Shown here: piece by piece, positions 39,001 to 47,300 of the stretch
How the letters are laid out: each line of letters opens with the position of its first letter
Numbering within the stretch: position 1 is the first letter of the stretch
Assembly: GCA_012931725.1 (NCBI GenBank)
Contig: CM022949.1
Span: forward strand, 32,024,274-32,088,273
From: Litsea cubeba
Taxonomy: Eukaryota > Streptophyta > Magnoliopsida > Laurales > Lauraceae
Direction of reading: 5' to 3'
Length of the DNA stretch: 64,000 bases
Translations under genes and position numbers: made by a program
The notes under the pieces: model-generated
Told to the model about the DNA's origin: nothing
Database searches by the model: none
Seen by the model: only the letters and a program-made list of their open reading frames with translations

Positions 39001-40675
39001 TAGTCAAATGAAAAGGATAGCCTTCTATGCTTAAGTGTGATTCTCAGGCCTGTTGGAAGAGTGAATTTCAAATATTTTGGTGCTGTTTCTATTAAAATGT
39101 AATGTACTTTCATTACTAAAAGAGGCTAACAAAAATACTTGATGTGATGTTAAAAGAAAATTAGTGTATCCTAACTATATGAGAAGGAAAACCTTCACTT
39201 TAAGAGGTATCATATTCTTTCATCCACCGAACTATTTCTTCACTGCATCAAGCAAGTTGAACCATAGATCAAGTCAACCATCACAATCTACTTAACATCA
39301 CCTAGACAGTAGAAAACTCCAATCAGATTACTCGTATCTCCTTAAACTATAACAAAATAAAGGGGCTATTAGAAGCAAACCGAGCACAAAAATCAGAAAA
39401 ATGTAAATAGCCTTTTTGGCAAACTGCAAGGGAAAACTACTTTGGTTCCTAAAATTTGGAAAGCTGAGCAACACTGGAGATGGAACTCCCTAATGTTGTG
39501 AATTTCAGGTTTCTTCCTTAAATATAGCAACTTTTGCAGAACTGGTCATAGTTTATCTCAAAAGATCCCTATTTTGAAAGAGGGAACCGGCAAGGCAACA
39601 TAAGAGAGTTTTAGCACCACACTGGTTTTTTATTTCTATTGGTGACATGGCTTAGAACCCACAAGGTTGCAATAGTGAACACAACCACACTGAATTACGA
39701 CATCAAAAAATAAAAATCAGATAACTTTAGGAAACAAGATGCATTTTTTTCTCTCTCATTTTACGAAAGGGTAAATTTCCATTCACACAGATTACATGCA
39801 AATTCCCTCCAAATGTATCACCAAAATCCAAGGCAACTTGGAAAATAAACATGAGTATCACAAAGCTCCCCCCGCCAAAATTGCAATATTACAATATTTA
39901 ACTCCGACCACTTCACATCGCAGCAAATTGCAGTATCCAATTTCAAATACTGCAACACCCTTACTTTATTCTCGGGGGCTTCCTCTGATATGACAGTGTT
40001 TTAAAAAAATCACCATGTCATCTTAATTGAAACGCCGCAATATTAGACTCCTTCAAGCCCACCATAAATATTGCAAACAAACAATTAGAACAACAACAAC
40101 CGTAACAGGACACAAGTCAACTGAAAATAGAAAAAGGAGCTAAAAAATCATTACTTGTGGTGTTCATTGGAGAATACGAAGAACCTCCGCGCATTATTAC
40201 TGCATAGAGCTCTGATTCTATTGTAAACAGAAAGATTCTTATTCTTCACCTCATCCAGCACCACCGATAGAACCACCACATCATCAATTGCAGGATTCTC
40301 AAGCAAATCGATCTGACAAAACAACACAGAGACTCCACATCAGAAAAAGATCGCCAAAACCCACACCGCCAGAAAACAGGGTGCAGGAGAACGGAGACGG
40401 AATTACCTGATGGAGGACGACGTTGGTGTCGACGACGAGGATCGGAGAGGCGGAGGAGCTGAGGCGGGCGGCGGAGGAGTCGCAGACGTTGCAGATCGAA
40501 GCTCCGCAGTAGATGTCGTCTCGCAGATAGTGCTCTCTCACGACCTGAAAGAGATAAACCCTAGATGGTGAGAAGAGGAGGAAGATGAAGCTCGGGTTAG
40601 GGTTTTAGGGAAGAGACGAACCTTGAGTACTTTCCCTTGCTTTGTTTTTCGAACGAAGGATTTGCTCTGCAACAT
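6334..40675 (-). CDS. RRP44A: RRP44A / DIS3, catalytic 3'-5' exoribonuclease and endonuclease of the RNA exosome (24 coding exons)
   Basis: This is the processive subunit of the nuclear exosome, which degrades and trims RNA from the 3' end and carries a separate PIN endonuclease site. Exons on the - strand: 40622-40675, 40407-40544, 40155-40312, 38163-38218, 36310-36432, 36022-36152, 35664-35904, 35035-35191, 29536-29776, 28768-28924, 28564-28632, 27257-27382, 27057-27109, 12147-12253, 9795-9849, 9613-9712, 9405-9516, 8774-8894, 8502-8561, 8273-8378, 7734-7829, 7574-7655, 7433-7498, 6334-6529. They sum to 2805 nt: 934 codons plus stop, with matching phases and no stops, close to known plant RRP44A length. 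Order: CR3 cysteines 31/36/39, PIN from about 52, cold-shock folds about 210-430, RNB about 450-800, S1 about 845-930. All introns are GT-AG except intron 9, which is GC-AG. UTRs were not determined. The start ATG is supported by the family N-terminus MLQSKSFVRKT. Confidence 0.96.
9013..9082. repeat. 35-bp direct tandem duplication in RRP44A intron 17
   Basis: attataggcccaaattatcc... is present twice back to back (9013-9047 and 9048-9082) with two or three differences. It lies between exons 17 and 18 and is non-coding. The core ttataggccc also occurs near 5420-5440. Confidence 0.7.
10313..10527 (+). mobile_element. Au SINE (tRNA-derived short retroposon) with 17-bp target-site duplication
   Basis: The body is about 10330-10510. 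It starts gagggcgagccttggcgcaa (A-box region), has a B-box at ggtcacgggttcgagg, then gaaacagcctctttgcaaaa and ggtaaggctgcgtac, and ends gtgcaccgggtgagccc plus a T run. This is the Au SINE family, widespread in angiosperms; it is mobilised by LINE machinery. The duplication tagtaaatcacagatgg flanks it at 10313-10329 and 10511-10527 without mismatch, so insertion is fairly recent. It sits in intron 14 of RRP44A, antisense to the gene. Confidence 0.93.
12147..12253 (-). CDS. RRP44A: RRP44A exon 14 (RNB domain), isolated between two long introns
   Basis: The exon encodes EMTPDADIISTRYTKSVIKS and continues to ARMDD, a conserved stretch of the RNB fold. The acceptor is ttttttccag and the donor is gtgctt. 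It is phase 0 on entry and phase 2 on exit, joining TCGCTTAATGG of exon 15 to give the expected DDSRLMDPLT. Intron 13 upstream is 14.8 kb and intron 14 downstream about 2.3 kb, so automated gene callers could easily miss this exon or split the gene here. Confidence 0.93.
13050..13470. repeat. Three tandem copies of a tRNA-like / SINE-like repeat
   Basis: Related blocks start near 13050, 13219 and 13405. Each has aataac(g/a)...caccaaaagc, then gagct(a/g)ttagtgaa, then acaatttatatca. Between them, on the - strand, are tRNA-like segments: tatcagagttagaggttatg with gagttcaaaaccc, and atatcggagctagggggtcg with gtgttcgaatcccc, the latter a good B-box. This is consistent with a tandem array of a tRNA-derived SINE or a PBS-containing retroelement piece. 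The family was not identified. Confidence 0.5.
13643..13882 (+). repeat. 5' LTR of Copia A
   Basis: Runs from TGTCAATCCAA to TTTTACAATGACA (TG...CA ends). It contains a tandem cattta(c/t)tgtattgtacttagtc repeat and a TATA-like catatatgaag near the 3' half. It is followed immediately by the tRNA-iMet-type primer site. Confidence 0.93.
14758..16328 (+). pseudogene. Copia A gag and protease region, decayed
   Basis: From ATG at 14758 the product reads as a Copia gag (UBN2 type), with early in-frame stops such as that at about 14837-14839 and frameshifts thereafter. Recognisable pieces: HRDQFLMKLRLEFETIRSNL (about 15226), a CCHC-like knuckle with CKYCKATSHIIDECRKK (about 15509), and the protease motif LDSGASNHMTSS (about 15835). 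The integrase N-terminal part is cut at 16328 by the insertion of element B and resumes at 24111. Confidence 0.88.
16910..17430. repeat. Three tandem repeats of about 170-178 bp in solo LTR B, each with two GTGGGACCCAC palindromes
   Basis: Palindromic cores start at 16910, 17010, 17088, 17188, 17257 and 17357. Within each of the three pairs the spacing is exactly 100 bp. Between them are recurring phrases such as gatctgatcaagaatcaaga, gaccatgg..tagttg and ttcca(g/t)g(t/c)gtga. The core contains GGNCCCAC on both strands, the known class I TCP transcription-factor site. One core (17257) is gtgggccccag and the first is incomplete (gtgggaccca). Confidence 0.75.
17696..17993 (-). repeat. 3' LTR of Copia C
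   Basis: Bounded by tgacattcagag and cactttaaca on +. Identical to 23068-23365. On + it is followed by a run of C (cccccctc), which is the polypurine tract on the element's own strand. Confidence 0.95.
18001..22207 (-). pseudogene. Copia C gag-pol polyprotein, nearly complete but with three frameshifts
   Basis: Reads from 22207 (M at 22207 or 22198). Gag: KFNGTNYTTWSFQFQIYLKG. Zinc knuckle CFCCHKLGHVSTQC (about 21480). Protease WYIDSGASNHMTHSP (about 21110). Integrase HNRLGHPNS, the CDSCKMGKGK finger and DDE residues in FVTFIDDYSRF and LRSDSGGEY. RT LVYVDDIIIT (about 18950) and RNase H HADNTSAIRITE to QLADIFTKGLP (about 18070). Frame changes fall at a T6 run (20231-20236), an A7 run (20088-20094) and near 19605. 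The last ORF (18001-19551) is open for 516 codons. Either these are genuine inactivating lesions or homopolymer consensus errors. Confidence 0.93.
23068..23365 (-). repeat. 5' LTR of Copia C
   Basis: Identical to the other LTR of this element. On its own strand it ends ...TGAATGTCA and is followed at once by TGGTATCAGAGC. Confidence 0.95.
24111..26633 (+). pseudogene. Copia A integrase, reverse transcriptase and RNase H, decayed
   Basis: This continues the integrase finger broken at 16328: CKLGKSKTLPF, then HSDVWGIAP, a damaged core, then YTPQQNGVTERKNRHLLDVT (about 24450). RT and RNase H are open from 25127 to 26497 (456 codons): NHTWDIVECPSVVKP, YQMDVKNAFLHGDLKEEVYV, VLLVYVDDIIIT (YVDD at about 25690), RRLVGSLVYLTITRP, and HADNTGAIRITENPVFHERT. 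A TGA at about 26495 precedes the last segment (QISSQRDFL in another frame). Same clade as Copia C, judging by the shared GSLDR..KARLVAL motif. Confidence 0.9.
26634..26873 (+). repeat. 3' LTR of Copia A
   Basis: Partner of 13643-13882, starting tgtcaatccaagcc right after ttgagggggg. It ends ttacaatgaca before the duplication ATGCC. About a dozen single-base differences from the 5' LTR were counted by eye. Confidence 0.93.
27057..29776 (-). CDS. RRP44A: RRP44A exons 9-13: second cold-shock fold and RNB catalytic centre
   Basis: Exons are 29536-29776, 28768-28924, 28564-28632, 27257-27382 and 27057-27109. Exon 9 starts YCGSLEPMP and holds DKRIIVAVDSWD. The exonuclease Mg-binding aspartates lie across the exon 10/11 junction in VDPPGCKDIDDALHC (D483, D489, D491, D492). 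These are the residues whose loss kills DIS3 exonuclease activity in other species. Exon 13 is only 53 bp and encodes DICSLRSDVERLAFSVIW. It sits alone just upstream of the 14.8-kb intron 13. The exon 9 donor is GC rather than GT. Confidence 0.94.
27509..27611. repeat. Direct tandem duplication, unit about 52 bp, in RRP44A intron 11
   Basis: The phrase cacattgattgggtgattta, then ttctataatgacccattgat, occurs twice in succession. Each unit is itself made of two related halves (cacattgattgggtgat and cccattgattgggtgat). Non-coding, between exons 11 and 12. Confidence 0.75.
29985..30020. repeat. Compound (GT)n(GA)n microsatellite
   Basis: A gt run passes directly into a ga run in RRP44A intron 8. 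Simple-sequence repeat, likely polymorphic. Confidence 0.9.
30700..31260 (-). pseudogene. Degenerate Copia RNase H / 3' LTR fragment in RRP44A intron 8
   Basis: On the - strand 31164-30901 reads SNNLSAIQIESNLVLHEW...FFVQLADIVTKP, the end of a Copia RNase H (compare DNxxAIxIxxNPVFHER and QLADIFTKP). It is followed on the same strand by a purine-rich tract (poly-C/poly-A on +, 30957-30978) and by AT-rich sequence that may be LTR. No intact partner LTR was found. Confidence 0.6.
31320..32317 (+). pseudogene. Degenerate Ty3-gypsy integrase in RRP44A intron 8
   Basis: Pieces appear in the expected order across frames: DQTFALIGDRYCWP (H2C2 region, about 31340), FSKMVDSIPCLTT (about 31520), NWLPRTIMS (about 31610), LVLPMAKFANNSVH (about 31800), then an open stretch from 32063 with MVMVRVHPEQ...KKLHPRNASPFKIVKKIN and LDLPSDLAVNPTSN. 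These are conserved phrases of Gypsy integrases from the zinc finger to the C-terminal part. Many stops and shifts are present, so this is a dead fragment. Confidence 0.82.
32500..32648 (+). repeat. Purine tract, short LTR remnant and primer-binding-site-like sequence in series
   Basis: Downstream of the Gypsy integrase remnant there is gagctggggagag, then TGTTACCAGCC (32517) and about 119 bp of sequence. That runs directly into ttggtattagagcc (32635-32648), which matches the plant initiator-tRNA primer site with one change. Internal-region signals thus lie on both sides of a short LTR-like block. Confidence 0.45.
32649..35034. other. Remainder of RRP44A intron 8, no gene seen
   Basis: AT-rich sequence with A and T homopolymers (for example 32802-32817, 33950-33962, 34190-34220). 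One block around 33480-33600 has repeated ..agctt/gagcttg.. words. Low-complexity open frames occur but show no domain. Probably decayed retroelement sequence. Confidence 0.5.
35035..38218 (-). CDS. RRP44A: RRP44A exons 4-8: end of PIN domain and first cold-shock fold
   Basis: Exons are 38163-38218, 36310-36432, 36022-36152, 35664-35904 and 35035-35191. They carry the remaining PIN acids, D134 in NDRNDRAIR and D160 in VTNDRENKRKA. Exon 7 holds ITAGLHRGIYHQGKLRVNRY, the typical start of the first OB/cold-shock fold of RRP44, and continues through FDGDIVAVELLPEDQW. Exon 8 contains an acidic linker (DDEDEDV) and ends GRVVGIIKRNWHS, shared with exon 9. Exon 8 ends at a consensus gtaagt donor. Confidence 0.94.
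37543..38023. mobile_element. Small inverted-repeat element full of CGGAT/ATCCG words, in RRP44A intron 4
   Basis: The ends are TAGGGGTGCACA (37543) and TGTACACCCCTA (to 38023), inverted relative to each other. About 480 bp, no ORF. Roughly two dozen copies of CGGAT or its complement ATCCG crowd the two flanks and leave an AT-rich centre (about 37720-37850). Many class II elements carry such subterminal transposase-binding repeats. The TA at each edge could be either duplication or end, so the superfamily is open. Confidence 0.7.
40155..40675 (-). CDS. RRP44A: RRP44A exons 1-3: CR3 motif and first half of the PIN domain
   Basis: Exon 1 (40622-40675) gives residues 1-18, exon 2 (40407-40544) gives 19-64 and exon 3 (40155-40312) gives 65-117. 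The CR3 motif has cysteines 31, 36 and 39 (CGASICNVC), which help the PIN domain and exosome docking in DIS3 proteins. The PIN acid D57 lies in LVVDTNVVLH and E85 in VVLDEVKNKN, both in the expected places for the Mn-dependent endonuclease site. Introns 1 and 2 are short (77 and 94 bp), unlike most later introns. Confidence 0.95.
40597..40605 (-). promoter_or_regulatory. Telo-box (AAACCCTAA) in RRP44A intron 1
   Basis: The - strand reads taaaaccctaacccg between exon 1 and exon 2. Telo-boxes near the start of plant genes are linked with growth-related expression, especially of translation and ribosome-biogenesis genes, which fits an exosome subunit. The role here is inferred. Confidence 0.5.
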
Positions 40676-40705
40676 CTTCTTCTTCTTCTTCTTCTTCTTC
40701 TTCTT
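40676..40705 (-). promoter_or_regulatory. (GAA)n tract in the RRP44A 5' leader
   Basis: Ten GAA units in a row end directly at the start codon on the - strand. GA-rich leaders are common just upstream of plant start codons. The transcription start was not found, and the nearest TATA-like sequence is not convincing. Confidence 0.6.
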
Positions 40706-41127
40706 TGCTGCTAGTGTTTGCTGCTTTTGCTGCTCTCACTTGAAGGCGAAGAAACGAACTTTTTCCTTCTTTCGCAAGGGAAATGACGGGGACGAGAGAT
40801 CTTCGCGCCTTTTAACCTGTTTTCGATTGTGGGGCCAGCGATCACACCTGTGGATAAATTTGGTCCGTTGACTAGAGGTCCCACATTAGACAGATGATGT
40901 TAACGGCTGAGAGATGTATATTTTGGACGATGGGGATTTGATCAATTTTGTAGAAGTGGGTCCGGGGAGGTTGAGATTGAGATAGAGTACGCTGTGTTTG
41001 GGAAGGGGGGAGGAGAGGGGAGGGAAAATTTAAAGGGGAAGGAAAATGAAGGGGGAGGAGGGAAAATTAATTTTACCTCATCTAGTTTGGGAAGTTAAAA
41101 GTAGGGAAAGAAAAGTTGAGTTTTTCC

Positions 41128-41705
41128 CATAATAGCACCATCAAGTAAACTAATTTCCATAATAGCACCCACTTGAAAATAATACACAAAATAGCATCCC
41201 GAACCTACATGGCATATCCAATCCTAATTCTTATCAACTTCCAGGTCAGAGTCCCAGGTCAGAGAAACGATGTTTCCTTCTTTAACACCTCTCACAATGG
41301 CGGTGGAATGTAGCTTGGAGACTCTACTTTCTCTTTCTCCTGGCTGAGGAGTTTTTATAACTTGCGCTGTAGACAAGCAAAAGGGCAGACGATCTGAGCC
41401 GTTGATGCGGAATGGCTTGCGTTTCCAGTAACGTGTCTTTGCTCTCCTGTCGTGTGCGCTGCTGGCGCAATTTAGCAGCAAGCGTGCGTTTCCATTTTAG
41501 CGTGCTGTGGTGCGCTAGTGGGGTCCGGTGGATATATGTCTGAGCCATGGAGAAGGAAGAAGGATTTTTTTTATTTTTTTTATTTTTATTTTTATTTTTT
41601 TGAAGGGGGGGGGGGGGGTTGCATGGAGAAGGAAGAAGGATTTTTTTTTTTTAGGGGGGAGGGTGCATGGAGAAGGAAGAAGGATTTTTTTTTCTTTTTT
41701 CGTTT

Positions 41706-41759
<54 letters not shown>

Positions 41760-43180
41760 GGGGTTGGTTCTTCAAAAATAAGAAGGCTTTGTAAATTGTT
41801 TATTTTAGAATTTCGTGTGTTTAAAGGATTTTAACATGCCATCTTGGGACATAATTTGATTATTTATATTTTTCTCTTATTTTTAAACTTTCTTTCCTCA
41901 AGTGCGGGTGGAATTCATGATTGATTGGTGTTGGTATTTTAGAGCTCATTTGGTATTGGACAGTTTGAATGTTTTTGCATTCTTATTGGATGGATAAATG
42001 AAGAAATTATTTGGTAGAGGCTTTTCGTCGGTTCCGACTTTTGATTTTGTGGATTGATCTATGGAACATTGTCTTTGTGAGAACAATAGTTTTGAGAACA
42101 TCGGGCTCCTGAAACTATTGTTCGAAAAACTATTGTTCATCATTCTTTTTATTGGGCTCTTGAAAAATTGTTGAAGGCTTGTTAGAACAACAATTTGAAA
42201 GGGATAGAAGGCAATAGATGATTGAGGCCATGTTTCATGTTGGTCATGACAAAGAAAAGAAAAAAAAAACGGCACATAATGCGGATTTTCTTTTTATCAC
42301 AATGAGGATTTATAAAAGAAGCATCAAGTTTTCATCTAATTTAAGGCAGTTTTTCAAAATATTGGGCTGGGAGGGGTCCCATCATTTGGGCTGGACTAAT
42401 CCCTCCGGGCCCAGAGGGAAGCCGAGTAAACACCTCCGTAGCCCCAATGTGGTAGTACAGTTTCGAAACCTATAGCCTCTGCCAGCAAACTGTGGTCCTA
42501 TACCAACGGAGAAAATCAGGCCACAAATTCAACTGAGAAAATAATCAGAAAATGTATGACACCCATTTCAATAAAAAATCAATAATTTGGATCATACTTA
42601 ACCTATGATCCACTCAATATTAAATATATCAAAATCATGCTACAAATTCAACAGAGAAAAAAAAAACCTGAAAATGTCAAACACCATGTAAATAAAAAAT
42701 CAACAGTGGTCCCATAGCAGAAACTCGTTTCTTCATATAAGTATAATACAAAGACCATATCAAGACAAAGAAACTGAGAAGTGACAGTTCCTAAAACAAA
42801 ATAATCAAATGCCATCACAGAAGAAAAACATTAAAGAGTCATGCCTTAATAGGAAATGGAGGCAACGTGGATCGAAAGCTTAGAAAATGAGAGAGATGTG
42901 TGGGAGACGAGGGCAGCGGATTGAAAACTAAGAGAGGAAAAGGCATTCATGGGACTCGCATTTTAGACATGAAGAGAGGCAGACAGAGAATCATTAGACC
43001 GTTTTGCCTTGATGAGAGGTGTTAAAGAAGGAAACATTGTTTCTCTGACCTGGAGACTCTGACCTGGAAGCTGGTAAGAATTAGGATTGGATATGCCATG
43101 TAGGCTCGGGATGCTATTTTGGGTATTATTTTCAAATGGGTGCTATTATGGGAATTAGTTTACTTGAAGGTGCTATTATG
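41128..43180. mobile_element. Non-autonomous DNA transposon with about 167-bp terminal inverted repeats
   Basis: The left arm 41128-41294 (cataatagcaccatcaagta ... cacctctca) and the right arm 43013-43180 are reverse complements at roughly 90%, including aataatac(a/c)caaaatagca and ggcatatccaatcctaattc. About 2.05 kb in total with no transposase-like ORF; the centre has homopolymers and short duplications. Long arms suggest a Mutator-type or foldback element, but a 9-bp duplication is not evident. Confidence 0.7.
41546..41763. repeat. Low-complexity T/G tract with three copies of a catggagaaggaagaagga unit
   Basis: ggagaaggaagaagga occurs near 41549, 41625 and 41670, each followed by a T run and, further on, a G run. 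It ends in about 25 T followed by about 25 G (41712-41763). Apparent ORFs through this tract are artefacts of composition. Tract lengths are unlikely to be accurate. Confidence 0.8.
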
Positions 43181-43386
43181 TTGTGGGGGTAGAGGGACAA
43201 ATACCATTTTATCCTTGCTTTTGTAAAAGTTTCCATTGGACAAAAAGGCAATTTAGTAATTTCAAACACTTTGCTCCTCATTTTCCCCCACTTTCCCTTC
43301 CCTTTCCCAAACACACTCATTTTCATTTTCATTTTCCCCCATTTTTTTCTTTTTCCCCATTTTACCCCCTTCCCAAACGGACCGTA

Positions 43387-44373
43387 AGGTAATAGTTTAA
43401 TTGGGTTGGGTTGGATGTGGGTTAGGAAATAATAACCACTAAGTTTTGAGGATTGGGTCGGTTTGACCTTCCTGATGAAGGGTGAATATAGGTTGGGTCT
43501 GAAGTTGTATTGTTTACCTTCCAGCTAACCTGTTTGCCAATTGGGATTGAAAAACCTTAAATAATACATAAACCGAACTAAAATCTAGAAACCTGGATCT
43601 GGCCTGAAGCTTATATGGGACACATGCAGGCAGGTCAATCTTGACCCCAGTTTATGTAGTTCAGTGGGGTTTGATTCATGTAATAAGCGGGGTCAAATAT
43701 GGGTTGGACGTTAACAACACTCCCCTAACCCAAACCCGGCCTGTGTTATACGATGAAAATGATTTTGGGTTGGGCCAATCCCCAGTTAGTTATTGAGCAG
43801 TTGGAAAGAGGCCCATCTAAGTCAGGAGTCATAAGCCTGACCCATTTAAGGCATGAATGGAGAAGACTCACACCCAGTTTTAAACCAAAAGGCACATCCC
43901 AAATCCAACCCAATCCAACGTGGGCTTGGGCTAGTCCAAGCTGGCTCGACCTATGGAGAACCGTAGCTGACCTCCAAAAATGTGAACCACTTGGCCTGAC
44001 TCACTCAATAACCATCTCATTTGCACAGAAGTTGTGTTCAAGCTTCTATCTTCGTTTGGCTCCTTTTGTCTAACTCACCTGGTTGCTTGCTCCTTGGCTT
44101 CGTCCTCCAATTTTGGCCAAGTTACGTACTATGTTCTTTTATCTTATCTTGTGACATGGAGAAGACATATCAGAAAATCTAGACAATCAAAAGAGGTTGA
44201 TCATGAGTTTATGAAGCTTGACTATCAACGTTCTTTTTTATCTGATGGGCTTTGAAATCAAGTTTTGTTTTGTTTTGTCTTTTTTTTCTTTTTTTCCTGA
44301 GCCTGATGTTCATGCAGGGGCTAAGAAGAGGATAATGGCATAGGTCACGAACGTTTTGAACAATTGTGCAGGG
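43387..44373. other. Intergenic spacer, no gene seen
   Basis: Rich in ggttgg and gacccaa words; scattered short frames have no recognisable domain. It ends at the hAT target-site duplication. Confidence 0.5.
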
Positions 44374-44381
44374 CTAATGAT

Positions 44382-47300
44382 GAGGGCCGGCCCTGGCCAG
44401 GGGCGGGAAGTGCGATCGACGCGGGCCCTTTTTTCTAGGGGGGCCAAAAACTCCAGGTTTTCAATTTAAAAAAACCCTAACCCATATTCAATTATCTACC
44501 ACTTAACGGTAAACACATTAACCAACCAACGCCAAATCCCAAAAAACGCATTAACCATCTGCAACTGCAACTTTTCGTTCTCCACAACCCACCCTCTATG
44601 GCTCTATTTATCTCCTCTACCCAATTCCCACTGTTTTATTCTCTAGCAAACAACAACCCAAAAAAGAAATTGCTATCCGGTAATAGCCATCACTGTCCCC
44701 CAATTCCAGCCCCCACACCAAATAGAGCTCTTCAGGCCAGCGGATCTGAGAAGCAGCGGCCCAGCAGGCCAGCACCGCCGCCGACCTCCAGCCGCTTCTT
44801 CAATCTTCAGTTCTTCAATCTTCTCCATCCCCAATCCCCATTCCCCGGACCCCGTCATCGCATCACTCATCAGCACGGGGCCATCATCAATTCATCAATC
44901 ATCACCATCACGCCTTTGGCATCAACAGTTCAACACCATCTCGCCGATCTCAGCCGGTCAGCCCCACTTCTCTGATTGAATCAAACAGCAAAAAAAAATA
45001 AAAGAAAAGGAAAGAAGAAGAAGAAGCAGTGAGGCGAAGAAGGTACCTGGCACCGGACCGGAGGAGCACATGCTGCCAGGCTGCCAGCTGCCGTCGTCAC
45101 CAGTCACCACGTCCTTAGCCCTTGCGGCCTTGCCCTGCCGCCTGCGCTCTGCCGCTCTTCAGTCTTCACTCCCGCCAGGCGCCATTTATTGAGGCATTGA
45201 GTCATTGACATAGACAAAGAAAAGTAAGAAGGGTTTTGACACTTTTGAGTTTTAACCCTTTGTTCTGCAATCTGGGCACAGAAGTGACAGAATGCGAGTT
45301 ACACTTACACAGTTACACGAGCAAGTAATGTGGTCTGTGGGCCTATATCACTTGGACCTTGGACTTGGGCCTAGTTTCTAGATCCGGGCCAGAGGCCAGT
45401 TTGGGTTGACTTCAGCTGTTCAGGCAGTCTCTCTCTATCTTTTTTCTCCAAACAACCTTGTCTAGGGCTGCTGTTGAGGGGGATTTCTCAAATTCCAGGT
45501 TATGTTGTTCTTTATTTATTCTTTTAAGTATTAAAATTGCATTGGTTTTACTTGTACTATTTCTGTTTTCAAGTAGCAATGTTCCCTAAGAAACAACCAT
45601 CTGGAAGTCAAAAAAGAAAAAGAAAAAGAGACAGAGAAGAATTAACTAAATCTCAACTTGGAGCTCTAGATAAATTTTTTCTTAATAAAACAAATAGTTC
45701 ACTTGATAACTCAACTGAAGATTTAGTCATTAATTCTTACACTCAAAATCATGTTAAAGAATTTGTAGGAATTGATAATGATTTAGTCAATAATTCTAAA
45801 TAACAAAATCATGTGGAAGAATTAGTAGGAACTGAGAAAGATCTTAATGAACATGTAGGTGACTTAGGTGAAGAAGATAAACATGTTGAGAATGAAGATA
45901 TTGATCATCTTTGTAATAATGAAAACATTGAACCTGAGGGTGTAGAACCAACTTTTCCTTCAAACTTTTGTGATCTTAGAATTTGGGATAATCTTGATGA
46001 AAAAATGAGAGCTTTACTTGTGGAAAAAGGTCCTGCAAGAGATAATAATATCAAATTTCTTGGGGATGAAAACTTTAGACATTTTTCCTCAACGTATTAC
46101 ATGAGAAAGTTACCAAATGGAGAGACTCAGGATAGAAAATGGCTAGTATACTCAAAGGAATTGGATCAGGTATTTTGTTTCTGTTGTAAGTTGTTTAAGA
46201 CAATGTGTAGTAGAAGCCAATTAGTAAATGAAGGACTTAGAGATTGGAAACATCTTAGTGAGAGGCTTAAACAACATGAAAATAGCACTGAACACATAAC
46301 TAACATGAGTTCTTGGATTGAATTACATAACAGATTAAAAAAAAAATGAAACAATTGATAAAGGCATATAGGAACAAATTAGGAGAGAGAAGGAACACTG
46401 GAAACGTGTTTTGGTAAGAATAATTTCTGTTATCAAATGTCTTGCTAAAAATAATATTGCATTCTGTGGAACAAAAAGAGAATTTATGAAGAAAATAATG
46501 GTAATTTTTTGAGTATATTGGAAATGGTTGCAGAATTTGATCCAGTAATACGTGAACATTTTCGACGAATTCAAAACGACGAGATTCATTATCACTATCT
46601 TAGCCATAAGATTCAAAATGAGCTGATATCTTTGCTGGCATCAAAAGTCAGAAGTGCAATCATTGAGAAAATCAAACAAGCAAAATATTTTTCAGTGATA
46701 CTTGATTGCACTCCTGATTCAAGTCACAAGGAACAAATGACTTTGATAATACGGTGTGTGGATGTGTCAAGGAGTCCAGTTAAAATAGAAGAGTACTTTT
46801 TAGAGTTTTTAATTGTGAAAAACACATCAGGATTAGGACTTTTCACTGAATTGCAATCTGTCATAGAGTCCCTTGGTCTTAAAATTGATGATGTGAGAGG
46901 ACAGGGTTATGATAATGGCTCTAATATGAAAGGGGAAAATCAAGGTATACAAAAAATATTACTTGAAATAAATCCTAGAGCTTTGTTCATGCCATGTGGT
47001 TGTCATTCTCTTAATTTAATACTATGTGATATGGCAAACTGTGAAAGAGAAATCCTTTTTTGGGGTGGTTCAACGCATTTATTGTGTTTTTGCTAATTCT
47101 ACAAAGCGTTGGAAGATTTTACAGGATCATATAGATGGTTTAACTCTTAAAACATTATCAACTACACGTTGGGAAAGTCGTGTAGAGAGTGTTAAAGCAA
47201 TAAGATACCAATCTGCCCAAATAAAAGAAGCTTTATTTAAAGTAGCAGAAACTAGTGAAGATGCTAAAGTAAAAAGTGAATCAAAAAGTTTAGCAACACA

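Larger units (their letters stand above)
40990..43386. mobile_element. Host foldback element split by a second inverted-repeat element
   Basis: The outer ends are GTTTGGGAAGGGGG (about 40996 on +) and its reverse complement ccccttcccaaac (about 43366-43378). Both flanks continue as purine-rich (left) and pyrimidine-rich (right) sequence that pairs loosely. Between them lies a separate element with its own long inverted arms (41128-43180). No convincing outer target-site duplication was read. Confidence 0.5.

Noticed and set aside
41515..41794. Open frames rich in lysine, phenylalanine or glycine on both strands
   Set aside because: They are translations of homopolymer tracts with no domain or conservation signal.
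44598..44975. 125-codon proline/serine-rich open frame at the 5' side of the hAT element
   Set aside because: Biased composition, ends before the transposase, no recognised domain; probably untranslated leader.
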